Of a DNA stretch of 64,000 nucleotides, positions 35,495-46,831 are shown in pieces (within the stretch, counting starts at the first letter, position 1; the number at the start of each line of letters is the position of its first letter). Below the pieces are notes generated by a model. That model had not been told where the DNA came from. It made no database searches and saw nothing but the letters and a program-made list of their open reading frames with translations. The DNA lies in the NCBI GenBank assembly GCA_023375675.1, contig JALQBC010000002.1:1240001-1304000 (forward strand), written 5' to 3'. The position numbers were made by a program, and so were the translations under genes. This stretch comes from Cytospora piceicola (lineage: Eukaryota; Ascomycota; Sordariomycetes; Diaporthales; Cytosporaceae).

Positions 35495-35841
35495 AAGCTC
35501 GTACAGTACTCCCTCATTGGTACAGAGCACATCATATGCCCTGATACTATGTGGATTCGAGCTGTGGCAGTGACAAACATTTCAGATAAAAGGATATTAC
35601 GAGTCTCACATGCACGTACGGGAGTTGACTGAGTATTCTTCCTGTTGTTTATATAATTATATGGCACTTTCACCCTTAACGAGGTCGCCCTTGTATGGTA
35701 AGAGATGCCCGGTTGTTGAGTAAGCTCAGGTGCCATACTTCGCACATGACAGATGTCTTGATCAATGCCATCTTCTTCTATCTTGACAAGAAGCACATGG
35801 CAAGCCCTACATAAGGCACATGGAAGGTATCCATGCCACCT
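35495..35841. other. Convergent intergenic region
   Basis: 347 bp between the stop codons of the acyl-CoA dehydrogenase and the aminopeptidase. Holds only the two 3' ends; AT-richer than the flanking exons. Confidence 0.7.
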
Positions 35842-38174
35842 TTACTCCGAGACTCCCAGGTCTTTCGCGACCATAGCCCGGCAAATAGGGTGGTAGAAAT
35901 CCCTGTTCTTCTCATACGTCTTCAGAGCCAGATCCTTATCCACCTTGGTCAGGGACCTGAAAAGCGGCCGCACGAACTTCATGCGGCCCACCTCACCCAG
36001 CAGCTCGGCGACCAGCGAGTAGGTGCTGGTGACCTTGGATCGCAGGGCGATAGTGAAGTAGGACGACTTGAGTTCTACATTCTTGCTCTTGAGGAAGTCA
36101 TAGACCTCACCCATCTTTTCGGCCCTCTCGGCGCTCAGAGGCTCTTCGAAGTCCTGGACCTTGCCGAGGAACACGAGCTTCTGGTTGGCACTAAGTTCTT
36201 CGACGTCCTTGGGGGAGGGGTTGAAGCTCTGGATCCAAAATTAGTCGTTTGCCATATGATTGGCTTTCTTGCTGGGAAAGTACTTACCTTGTCCTTCCAC
36301 TGGTCGGCTAGCTTGTAGCAGACATCGATAAGTGAAGTATCAAATTCAGGCTTGGGCGGCAACCCGCGGGTGTAGAATCTTCCCTCCCAATCAATGCTGG
36401 CAAGCTTATCCTTGAGGTCGGCATACTCAGCTGTGCTGAAGAACTCAAGGAAGGTGGCCTTGAACTCGTATGAATCCAGAGACTTCTTGCTCCACTTTTT
36501 GAAATAGTACGGGATGAACTTGTCAAAGTTTTGGCGGCCGACAAGTCTGTCCAGGAAGTAGACCATGTGGAACCCTTTTTCGTATGCAACCGTGCTGAAC
36601 GCATCATCAGGATCAATGCCCTTGTGGTCGATAAGGAGCTGCGTGAAGCCGTGGTCTAGGCCGAACTCCTGCACAGCATCCTCTATATGTTGCGTTAGCC
36701 GTCTGATACTCTCATCTTGGCCTTCCCGGTAGTCTACTTACCGAGGTGTTTCCAACCCATGACCGCAGAGAAGTCGAAATGAGCGTCACCATGAATTGAA
36801 GCATTGATGCGACGCTCCAGGTACATTGTCCAGCCTTCGTTGAGCCAGCTGGTGTTCTGTTAGCGAAGATTCGCACGTTGTTCCTAATACCGACTCACAA
36901 GTGCTCCCAGCTGCAACTTGTGACCAAGTTACCACTCCAGCTGTGGCTTAGCTCATGGGCAATAACATCAACATTTTGTCGGTCGCCAGAGACGACAGTG
37001 GGAGTGGCGAAAGTATAGATGGGGTTTTCCATTCCTCCATATGGAAACGAAGGGGGCAGAACAAGCACATTGTATTGTCCCCACTGTACCGTTAGGAGTC
37101 AGTATATGAATTTCAAGGTTTATCCGAAGAGCTCGTCGAAGGACTCATGAACGACAGCTCAAGTAGGTATGAGCAGCTTCCACAGATTCAAGCTCAGGGG
37201 CAAGGGTAAGGGGAAAGTTGACAAACCTGGTATGGGAACACGATCTTCTCAGCCGCCTCCATGAACTTCTCCATGTCATGTTCAAATTCCCATTTCGCAC
37301 CCTCCAGCTTGTCCGGGCTGGTGGCAACCAGAGACCGAGGTCCGATGGATGCCGTGGCAATATCACCCGAGGCCAATGCAAACAGGTACGAAGGGATGGG
37401 AACCTTCTGCTCAAACGTGTACAGCTTGTCATCGCCGGACTGCGGTTCAGGCTCACCGGAGGCGACACCACTTGCGACAACCACATGGGGTGATGTGATC
37501 CTGAACGAATAGGTTGACTTGATGTCGGGGGTGTCCTGGCACGGGAACAAAGACCGGGCGTGAATAGCCTGGCATTGGGAGAACATGAAAGGCGCCTTCT
37601 TGTTCGAGGTCTGCGAGGGCGTGAGCCACTGCAGTGCAGTGCACTTGTCCGTGGTCGCCACCTCGATGTCCACCTTGACGATCTCGCCCTTGCCGGCCCC
37701 AGCAGGGACGGAGATGTGCACAGGTGCACCCAATGGCTCCGCTCGGTCCTTGACCTCCCATTTCGACTCGGCCGAGTTCACCTTGACGGAGGATACGGAC
37801 AGGTAGCTAGAGTCGAAAATGATCTCCTGTGACTCCTTGTCCGTCTGGGACTCGAGCTCGAGCGTTACCAGGCCGCGCAGGCACTTTTCCTTGAAGTCGA
37901 GCTTCAGGTTGGCCGTGGTGTGCTGAGTCCTCCAGGCGTCATAGTTGGACGCTGTGCTGGGGTCTCTGACGGGCATGTTGGGCTTGTAGAAGAAGCGAAC
38001 CTGGACTCTGGCGTGGTGAGGCGGGATGGCGATGGTGGGATGGTGAGGTGGAGCTTGAGCTTGAGCTTGAGCTTGGAATGAGGCTTGGGGAGAACAGGCC
38101 TGAAGACGAGCAGCTGAGAAGACGCGAGGATTGATTCTGGCCCTCTGAAATAGAGAGATTCCCCGCAGCAGCAT
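35842..38174 (-). CDS. Leukotriene-A4 hydrolase / M1 aminopeptidase
   Basis: Zinc aminopeptidase of family M1, LTA4H type; 673 residues from five exons: 38174-37227, 37083-36899, 36848-36742, 36682-36288, 36228-35842, with all phases checked. The peptide-anchoring GGMEN is at 332-336, zinc motif HELSH at 359-363 and third ligand Glu in NEGWT at 382. The C-terminal helical domain (LTA4 hydrolase C) is present. The first ATG gives a ~66-residue, Arg-rich, Asp/Glu-poor leader ([19 protein letters not shown]) resembling a mitochondrial presequence. A second ATG at 37976 ([15 protein letters not shown]) would give the usual ~607-residue cytosolic enzyme. The leader contains (QA)4 from a hexanucleotide repeat. 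Fungal homologues act mainly as aminopeptidases with epoxide hydrolase side activity. Confidence 0.93.
38051..38074. repeat. In-frame hexanucleotide repeat coding (QA)4
   Basis: Four perfect GAGCTT units on the plus strand (AAGCTC on the coding strand) inside the first exon of the aminopeptidase, between the presequence-like leader and the catalytic part. Copy-number change would keep the frame. Confidence 0.9.
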
Positions 38175-41100
38175 AGAGACTGGCGATAATTGCGGATACT
38201 GCCGGCGATAGTGTGGCACGATAGTTGTCTCCCTCGTCAAGTAAGGCTATTACCGGCTCCAACACGGCGACAGGCGGTTTCGACGTTCCCCGCTGTGGCC
38301 GCCCAAGCAGGAAGGTTGTAACTTTACTTACGTAATCACCCCGCTGTACTTCTTCCCCGGGGCCGTCTTCACTGCAATTTTCCTACCGAGCACCTTGTTT
38401 ATCTATCAAGCAGTACCTAAGTAATTATCAGTTTTCATATCATCAACCTATGTCATATGCCTCTTATTAATCTCCCAGCGTGAAATTAACATGGGGTCCC
38501 TTCACTGCTGCTATTGGCCCCATTGGTCTCCGACAGTCAATGTTAGGAGTAGCGTCTTCAACTCGCCTACAAGTTGTTGGAGGGATTGCTCAAGACCTAT
38601 GAGCTACTATGGAACGAGTGGAGCTGTACTAGATCAGCCGTCCCAGTATCGACGGCGTCTTTTGTTTTGCCTCTCAACACTGGGCGAAAACCTGTACCGG
38701 GTCGCCTCCAGATACCATCAGAATAAGAACGGTCACGGTCGAGGTCTGCTATATTGAGAGTTTCGAACGCCCACTCCCTCGTACGCTACAGCCACCTACT
38801 CAGTGACCGGAACCTGTGTCTCCTTACGGCCAGGGATGCTCGTGGGTTTCGACTAACGGGCGCATTGGTTTCATTGACCCAAAGTTTGGGCCTGTTGGTC
38901 TCTCGGAGAAATTTCCCGTCTGGTCGGCATGGACCGTTCACATTGCGTTCCTCCGCACACGTGAGCTTGGAATATGGCAGAAGATAGCCTCGAGAAGCTT
39001 CCAATAACGGGAGAATGTTCGAGACTAACAGCCCCTAGCAAAAGGAACCCCGTACAAGCACTGATGTTTCAGGATTTTAGCTCGCAAGTCAAGCTTTCTG
39101 GCGCTCCATAGATGGGCGATATGGCATTAGGCCGGGGTCGATCTGAGCCCGACACAGGATATTTGTAGAAGACCCGCCGGTTCGGCTCTCTCTTCCGCGC
39201 GAACCGGATACCACCAAGTTTTAATATTGTCATATCGATGCGCTCTCCTATTCACCAAGCTGCGGTGTGAAAGATCAATCCGGCTCTGAGGGTGGGGATA
39301 TCTCGCACGAGCTCCGAAACATTAGTCTCCGTCGCCAGAGACTCGCTAGAATAATATATACGCAACGGATATGCAGTACCCAAAGGAGGGTATGTGAGAA
39401 AAAGCAAGGTCTTATCTCCAGCATTTGTTATGTTACGTTATTCCCGGGCATCTATGTAACCCAGGAAGGTAGGCATTAGGCACATGGGAAGAGGATTCTT
39501 CCAGCCTCCCAAGCTTGGAGGATCTGACAGGATTGGCATAATTATGCTCTGTTACGGTCTGCAAGGGAGCTTGAGCCCGCTTCTTGGCTATTCATCGCTG
39601 TCGTCCCGACTATCGGCCAAAAGGAGAGAGGTTGGGCGAGGGACAGGACCAAGGTAACATGTAGTCGAAGGGAGGATGGGAATCTTCGGTCTAGATGTAT
39701 CATCATCTTGGGAGATCAACAAGGGTGGGTTTGACATCTCTAACGGAATCGATTGCCGTGTCAAAGCCAAAACCAACCAAAGACCGGGGCCCCTTGTCAA
39801 ACTTGATTCCAAGGTCGATTTGGGGTTGAAGATCGCTGCCCGCTCTAACACGCACGGTACCTACCCCTAAGTAGAATCTCCGCTGCTAACCTCAGAGTGT
39901 TTTCCATACTGCATAATATTCCATGTTGGTTATCCCTGCGTACATAAGATATCGACATCAAAATTCCCTGGTTAAGCATTCAACGAAGGGCTTCGAGTTC
40001 CTGGGATCTACACACTGAGAGCCATAAGTGACAAGCCACTTGACAGTCAAACAACCATCAAGGCAGCAGGCGTCACCAGAAAAGCCTGACGGGTCTCCAC
40101 GGGGGCAAACATGTGAGGGCTCCAATTTGAGACGATATACTCTGCTAAGCTCCTGGAATGTGGAGATGATGTCCCACCACTCGTGCTCTGTCCAACACGG
40201 TTGTCTGGCTCTCCCCGGTATCACACTTCTCGACCCGCGTCCAGAACGGACTGAATGGTACGGGCTAATGGTGTCGATTGAAAGAGCGGGCTTGAAATGT
40301 CGCGATGCTATCGACTGCCGTTGGCAAATACCTAGGTACTACGGAAGAAGGAGTACGTAGGTCAGGTCAGGGGCCGGGATGCTCATCCTGGCTGATGGCC
40401 AACCTCATTATGGAAAGATCCCGATGTCACCTTGGTGAGGCAACAACACTCGAGACGCAGCCGCACGGCGAGGGATCGTATTCATCGACGTGCAAGGAAA
40501 CTGTTTCACCTTTCGCACTGCTTGCACACATGCAACCGCCTCCACATCGACGACGTCCCTTTATCCTAACCAGCTGGTTGACTTCAACCTCAGTAGCCAT
40601 GTACATCTGTATCTCACCTGTATCTTATTCCCATCTGGGAACTTCGGCCAGATTTTACTACCATGACCCTGGCTTGGGTCCTTTGGCACTTTGCAGAAAG
40701 CTTCGCTTTCCTCTACATTTTATACCTACACCTCGGCCGGTTTAGGCATAGCTATGGCACGAAAAGAGGATGGAAGGGTGGCAATCCAGATAAGTCTTTG
40801 GGACGAAGGCGCTCTGTTTCGTGTTTCCTTTCTGTCTTCTCTCCCGTGTCTGCTCCCTTCATGCGTCTTGTATCATGTCCCGGCTCCTTCGGTAGACGGC
40901 AGCACCTGGCTCTCATCGCAAGCTCTCCCTGCCATAATCTCCAAGTCACCTTGCGGAGGTCCCCATATATCCAGGTGCAAGACAGACCCTTTCTCCTCCC
41001 AGCCAGCTTTCAGCCAGGATTGATACTCCTTAGCCGATAAGCAGGGAGTCCTCCCGTGTGGCGGAACCCATGGGCCATGGCTGCATCAGATTCTGTATCG

Positions 41101-41427
41101 ACATTGATTAGCCCTGTCTATAAATCCCCTTAGCTCGACTCGAGAGGCCCTTGCTTAACCATGAATCATATGCTAGTTGCATGGAGATACCGATGACAAC
41201 TGTATGGGCATCAGGAGCTATGTATATAGAAAAAGCCATCTCCTCTACCGGTCATGACCAAGTTGCGTTCCTCGAAACAAATTGGCTCCATAAGAACGTT
41301 TAACACCTGCACTTTTATTTCAATTGAACTCAACCGTGTTGCTGGCCAACCTGAACCTCACCACCGTCCATCTTGCTCTACAGGTAGAGCAACAACCTTG
41401 GAAGTCCCCACAAACGGGACTTGGAGG
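38175..41427. other. Intergenic, 3.2 kb, one possible gene relic
   Basis: Left end is the aminopeptidase promoter; the right end is upstream of the Uds1-domain gene. An exact TACCTAGGTA palindrome lies at 40329-40338. A stop-free minus-strand frame at about 39958-40347 is described separately. Other frames carry no recognisable signature. Confidence 0.5.
39958..40346 (-). other. Open frame without ATG, possible gene relic
   Basis: About 128 codons stay open on the minus strand between a TAG near 40347 and a TGA at 39958, but no ATG begins the frame. The translation is Trp/Cys-rich and protein-like (CWTEHEWWDIISTFQELSR, later GCLTVKWLVTYGSQCVDP, which faintly resembles an ankyrin-repeat helix pair). 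It could be an exon of a decayed gene. I found no convincing partner exon. Confidence 0.2.
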
Positions 41428-43549
41428 ATGATGTCCCAGACAGAGACGAGGAAATACCAATTCTTCCCCAAGAGTCAGGCCATGGCTTCACAAGGAAAAG
41501 GGCTGGGCCCAGAGCAGGCATTCGCGTTGGCCATGGGACAAAACAACAACAAGGTGGATAAGCCTTACATGGGCAGCCTGAGGATCCGAATGAGGGAGCA
41601 CAACCTCAGCCGACGACGAAAATTCAGTGTCACGGAGCTCGACCCCATGACAACCGTTCACGAGATAACGATAGATTCCCGTAAGTGGTCAATTGATAGT
41701 TGTGTGAGAGAGTGAGGCTGACCATGTTATAGCTACATTACCTAGCCGACCGTCTTGCCACGAGCGTTCCATCAGTGCTCCCGCCAACGATTGGAGGCAG
41801 CATCATGAGATCGACACCAACATGATATCCGCTGAGACGTCGCTTACTTCGAACCCGTCAGCAATGATCCGTCGACAACCACAATCACCCAGGGACCTTC
41901 CACCACTCATGATTCCGACTCAGACCTCTTCCCATCTCCAGTCCATACGGCAGCGTTCGCAGACCCGACTTCGATCTGGAAGTACGGGAAGCAATGAGAC
42001 CAGCTTTCGACCGGCACGGGCAGACGGCTCTCCAAAGTCGAGGAGCCCCTGTACGCCGCTTTCAGGGTCCCAAACAGCCAGCAGTCCATTGCCTGCATCT
42101 ACCCTACCAATACCAATCTCCGAAGCCAACTCGAGCGTTATACACAGACATAAGGATAACACAGTCGACCTTGCTCAGAAAGTAAATAATTTAAAGGCGG
42201 CTATCGAAGAAAAACCACCCACATCCAGTATAAACCAACACCGACAAAACATGTCAGTATGCAGCAACATGGCTGGAAGTATCATGGATCGCGGACGTCC
42301 AAGCAAAAAGGATGACGCCAAAACACTCAAGAGATCGAGATCAAAGAGAAGTAAGAGTGCAGAACGTCGGGCCTTCGAGAACCTGCCAAAGGGCTGGAAA
42401 ACCCCCGACGCCGTTCAAATGCTGGAACAATCCGAAATAGCCGCGTTGAAGAAGCAGGCTTCCCAGCAGGCTGCGAGGTTCGAAATCATGAGGAAGGAGG
42501 ACGTTGATATCCTCTCTAGGGTAAGTCTATATCATGTACATGCCTGGTCTCGAGCCATACCACTCACTCATCCGCAGGAACTACGAAATCTGGACGAGCG
42601 CGCAGAATACCTGCGCCGTACTTGTCATTCACTAAGGTCTGGGCGACGCAACCTCCACTCTCGAATTTGCCAACACCTGCGCTCACCTCGCGTCGCCAAC
42701 TTCGACCATGAACCCTTGCTGAAGCAAGAGGAGGCCCTTGCTGAACTCGATGCCTCTATCGACGAATGGATCAACAAGCTTGAGCAGGCTGAAAACCGCC
42801 GCACTCGAATCCGCCAGAAGCTTCTGGAGCATGTAGCTGCTGCCATGGCCCTTCCTGCATCAGGGATTGTCGGCGTCAGTGAGAGTCTCCAGATCGCCAT
42901 GGGTGTCACTCATCCATCAGCCCCTACCAATCTCTCCACACCCCCGCAGTCTCCCATCAAAATCACATTCACTCCCCGTACCAGATTTTCTTCGCCGTCC
43001 CCTCAGCGTGTCATTGCTCAGATCCCTTCGACCATTATCGAACAACCAGTTGTTGGGGAAGCTGTCGCTTTCGGACCAGGAAGCTACCAGCCAAAGGAGA
43101 ATCAAGGATCGACCAGCGCGAAGGATAATGAAGCTGATGAGCCACTTACTGCCGGTATGCGACGTGCCTCCGTTGAGAGCATCCGCATATATGCTGGAGA
43201 TGAAGTTGCCGCGTTGCTGGTCGACGTCGAGCAGCAGATGATCCGGATGAGCAAAACCGCGAACCAAGCTACCGCGCTGAAGGAGACGGACGGCGATATA
43301 TCCAACGAGGAGCGCAGGAAGCCCCATCACGCGAACAGCCATGAGATACTCCAATGTGTGCTGCAACCTACTTCCTCGTATTCCAGCCTCAACACCTCTG
43401 TCAGCAATGCCGGTACGACTAGATCCTTAACATCGAGTGCTACGGCACGCATTGCCACGCCCACTGTAATCGAGGCTGAGGAGCAGGCACCTGGTGAATT
43501 CCTACTTACCAATGCTGTCTTCAATCCCAAGACAGCTCTGGCTCCGTAA
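41428..43549 (+). CDS. Uds1-domain protein (up-regulated during septation)
   Basis: Three exons (41428-41680, 41733-42520, 42578-43549) encode 670 residues. The start is the first of two adjacent ATGs; an in-frame ATG at 41254 would add 58 residues that look like untranslated leader. The N-terminus carries a short conserved-looking block (YQFFPKSQ, later SRRRKFSVTELDPMTTVHE), then a Ser/Pro-rich region. Residues about 297-455 are predicted helical/coiled coil and fit the Uds1 domain: ARFEIMRKEDVDILSRELR, NLDERAEYLRRT, SLRSGRRNLHSRICQHLRSP, LLKQEEALAELDASIDEW, KLEQAENRRTRIRQKLLEH. The C-terminal third is disordered. Family known: fission-yeast member induced in septation; molecular role unclear. 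The second intron (57 nt) is a stop-free multiple of three and interrupts the domain. Confidence 0.85.
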
Positions 43550-45526
43550 AGAGAGAAGATCATCATGGCAAAAAAGTCATTTCTACTTTTTCTTTCATTT
43601 CTGTCGTTATTCCCATGGTTTATCACTGCGACCTACATACTGTTTCCTTCCATTTCTGGTCTGGAACGTCTCTCCTTTTTGATACCCCTTCCAACCAAGA
43701 TCATTTATGCGAACCTTCACCGTATTGACGAGCAAAGGCCGACCTTCACCACACTCTTTTTTGTTTCGCCCGGTGCCCATTTGTTATCTCGTACAACTTG
43801 ACGCTACTTCAGATGTCTTTTTTTTGCACCTACCCAGGTGCTATATTTCTTTTGTCAATATGTGCTCAAGTAGTACCCTGCTTGTTGCTTTCTCGGCCGC
43901 CCTTGGCTGTTTCTGGGAAGATCTATGTCTTTGATTGGGGATTGGGTAAAGAACGGAACTCAAGGCGGACCGGGGAGGGGGGATGATTATAGTATCAGAA
44001 GCTGGGGCCTCTGGTGGTTTCACAGATGGAAACATAGGATAGGTGAACGAAATAGAAACCTGGCCCAGGCCACTTAGGGACGCCACGCGGCTCAGAGACG
44101 AACACTCTGGGCTCTGTTTATATGATCCGCGATGAGCAGTCCACAAATATGTAACTATCTGTTTGTTCTAGAGGAGTAGACAAATTAGCTTCATGTGCGA
44201 ACAGGGGAGTATGACGATTACTGGTCTTCTTGTCCATCAAGTAGATTTCACCAACGTTAAATCAAGCTTGCTATTGGGACACTTCGTTCTCATTCTAGAG
44301 ATAGCTGGAACAATTTAATTCTTCACCTCTTGCTACTTAGTGCTTACCATTTCACTGAAGCCGTTCAACGGTTCAATGTTGTTCACTGTAGGTGTAGTGT
44401 AAGCAGTAGTTGGGCACACATATTCACACATGATTCGGGCGATGAAACAACAATGGTATATTTAAGACAAAATATTCTATGATCAAATATGTATCGTCCA
44501 GGCGCTCGCAATCTACAAGATGATTTACACGATGTGCTTGGTATCGTGTTTCCCTGCATGAGGGCAGCTGGGGCACGGTCAGAGGTTTCAGCTGGGCAAC
44601 ACTTGGATCTGGTCGGTAAGTCGCCTCATAGTACAGTTAGTTTGCGATGCCTCGCCTTTCTTTCGGTTGGTATGCCTCTCAGGCAACGCTCGTCTCCACT
44701 GTCCAAATCCAAACTTATGTAGTAAGATGGCAGCCCGTCTCATGATACCCATGGCCTCTAACCAACACCCCCGGAACCCCTACCGAGTTTTTTGTACTAA
44801 TCATGTAAGCTTCAGCGGTGGGTTATAGTAGTGCATATGCATGCACCCCATGCTACGTGATACATGTCGGTACAGGGATATTTGGAACATGCATGCAGGA
44901 GAAAGCCCGAACATGCATGCCAAGTGGCATGAGGCTCTCTAACTTGACGTCCACTAGGTGTTATACCCGGAAAGACTGCGAGATAGTTTGCTTCACTTAA
45001 TTCCTATGAATTCAGGAGTTCGACTGGGCCTTTCCTACGAACATACACAATATAAAAACTCACTCATCTAATGAGTCCGTACCAAATTTAAGTTCGTGCA
45101 GCCTCTTTCTGGATAGCCAACTAGTGGCACATAGACAGTAACGACGTCGGGCTGGCGCTCTGCGGTCGAACTTGCATCTTATGTAATTATAAGAGGGAAA
45201 AACTTGAATTGGCGACAGCTGAACTTCTTTTTTTGCGCCCTTGTGCAGGGCCTCTTGTCTTGACCATTTGGCCGCTCGTGTGTCCGAAGACAGACTTTAT
45301 CTTTGCCTAGAGTTCTATATACGCACTACTACAAGTTAGTCACCCTTGGTGTATCCGTGGCCGCTGGGAGCTGGGACGTGCCGAGGTCACCGCCGTGACT
45401 GCCATTCCAGTTGGTTCATATAATCAGGTGGAAGCAGTGTGATAATCGCATAGGTTCAAGGAAAGACAACAATTGTGTGCGGCACGTCCAACTGGTCCAC
45501 AGCAGAATCTTCGGAATAACGGGTTT

Positions 45527-45571
45527 TCGGATATAGTATCGCCTGTTCGCGAGGACAAACGCTATATCCGA
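45527..45571. promoter_or_regulatory. Perfect 10-bp inverted repeat, candidate operator
   Basis: TCGGATATAG (45527-45536) and CTATATCCGA (45562-45571) are exact reverse complements separated by 25 bp, about 207-250 bp upstream of the hydrolase ATG. CGG...CCG half-sites are typical of dimeric Zn2Cys6 regulators; binding is inferred. Confidence 0.55.
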
Positions 45572-45685
45572 GAATGGGGTTCGTATGGGGTTCGTATGGG
45601 GATTAAACGGGGGTGGATCACCACGTACCCACGTCGCGGACTGGCCGCCCACATTAACCGGGTTATGACTGAGCCCGTCCAGTGC

Positions 45686-45692
45686 TATAAAA
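45686..45692 (+). promoter_or_regulatory. TATA box of the hydrolase gene
   Basis: TATAAAA lies 86-92 bp upstream of the ATG at 45778, a normal position for a fungal core promoter with a leader of roughly 50 nt. Confidence 0.6.
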
Positions 45693-45777
45693 CAAGCTTG
45701 GGACCACTGGACCGGAAGTTGGATCAGGGCTGGATATATACAAACCCAGATCGACTACCTCACTACCACTACGCACA

Positions 45778-46640
45778 ATGGCACCCAAACCAACCGTCGT
45801 CATCGTGCCGGGCGCGTGGCAGCTCCCCACCGGCTACGCCCCCTTTGCGGACCTCCTGAGGCAGTCCGGGTTCGGCGCCGAGGTCGTCGACAAGCCCAGC
45901 ACGGGCGGGACCGAGCTGCCCCTGGCGGGCCTGCCCGAGGACATCGCGGCCGTCCGGGGGGTGGTCCAGCCGCTGGTCGACGCGGGCAAGGAGGTCGTGC
46001 TGCTCACGCACTCGGCGGGGGGCGTGAGCGGGAGCGGCGCCGTGAAGGGTCTGGATGTGAGGGCGCGCAAGCAGGCCGGGCTGCCTGGGGGGGTAACGAG
46101 GGTGGTCTACATGGCGGCGTTCATGATCGCCAAGGGGACCAGTATGCTGGATCTTTTGGGAGGCGAGCCGTTGCCTTGGATGGACGATCAGGTAGGTCCT
46201 TGTCCTTGTTGCCGTACGGAAGGTCATCAAGGTTCCGTCCGAGAGACTTCAAGACCGAGTGCCCACGCACTCTTTTGGTGTTCCAGAACACTGATAGAAG
46301 ACTCCAGGGCGATCGAATCACGATAGACACAGAGAATTTACCCGAGGTCGGCATGAACGACCTGTCACCTGAGGAGCAGAAGAAGTGGGGCAAGGAAGTA
46401 TCACACACATCATCTGCCCTGTTTGCGGGCGTAAGCGAGTACGAGCCTTGGAACGAGGGGATTCCATGCGCCTACATATTTACCGAGTATGACGGCGCGC
46501 TGCCTTACACGCTACAGCAGCAGATGGCAACTCAGCTCGGTCCTGATGCGCTGACGGTCACACTCAAGGCTGGCCATTGCCCTTTCTTGAGTACACCTAC
46601 GGAAGTATTGGCGGCCGTAAAGAATATAGTGGTGGCTTGA
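45778..46640 (+). CDS. Alpha/beta-hydrolase fold protein
   Basis: Small cytosolic alpha/beta hydrolase (AB_hydrolase_6 type), 248 residues from exons 45778-46191 and 46308-46640. The N-terminus VVIVPGAW is the usual first strand and oxyanion loop. The nucleophile elbow is THSAGG with Ser79. The probable acid is Asp200 (FTEYDGALPY) and the base is His228 in AGHCPFLSTP, a motif typical of this subgroup. The acceptor at 46307 was preferred because it gives WMDDQGDRIT, like family members; an acceptor at 46286 would add seven residues. The substrate is unknown; relatives hydrolyse esters or lactones, and some belong to secondary-metabolite or stress loci. A TATA box and an inverted repeat upstream suggest regulated expression. 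Confidence 0.88.
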
Positions 46641-46831
46641 CCGGAATATGTCCGACTCGAAGTTGCCGGATGGAACAAGGGACAACTTGATATCACCTAA
46701 AAGAACTATTCCCGAAATAAACTATGCGTCATGTGACGCCTCTATATTAAGTTATACTGTCGTGTTATGATAAAAGTGATCCTAATGGGACGGGTAAATA
46801 TATGATTGGATCTCTTCAAGCGGTGCTGTAC

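Larger units (their letters stand above)
43550..45777. other. Intergenic, includes hydrolase promoter
   Basis: No gene supported. CATGCATGC words recur at about 44837, 44888 and 44912, the last two within 12-bp identical GAACATGCATGC copies 24 bp apart. The right end holds an inverted repeat, a short tandem GGGGTTCGTAT duplication (about 45576-45600) and a TATA box, all upstream of the hydrolase. Confidence 0.55.

Noticed and set aside
41254..41427. Upstream in-frame ATG of the Uds1-domain gene
   Set aside because: The 58 extra residues show no conserved text; the first conserved segment begins just after the ATG pair at 41428.
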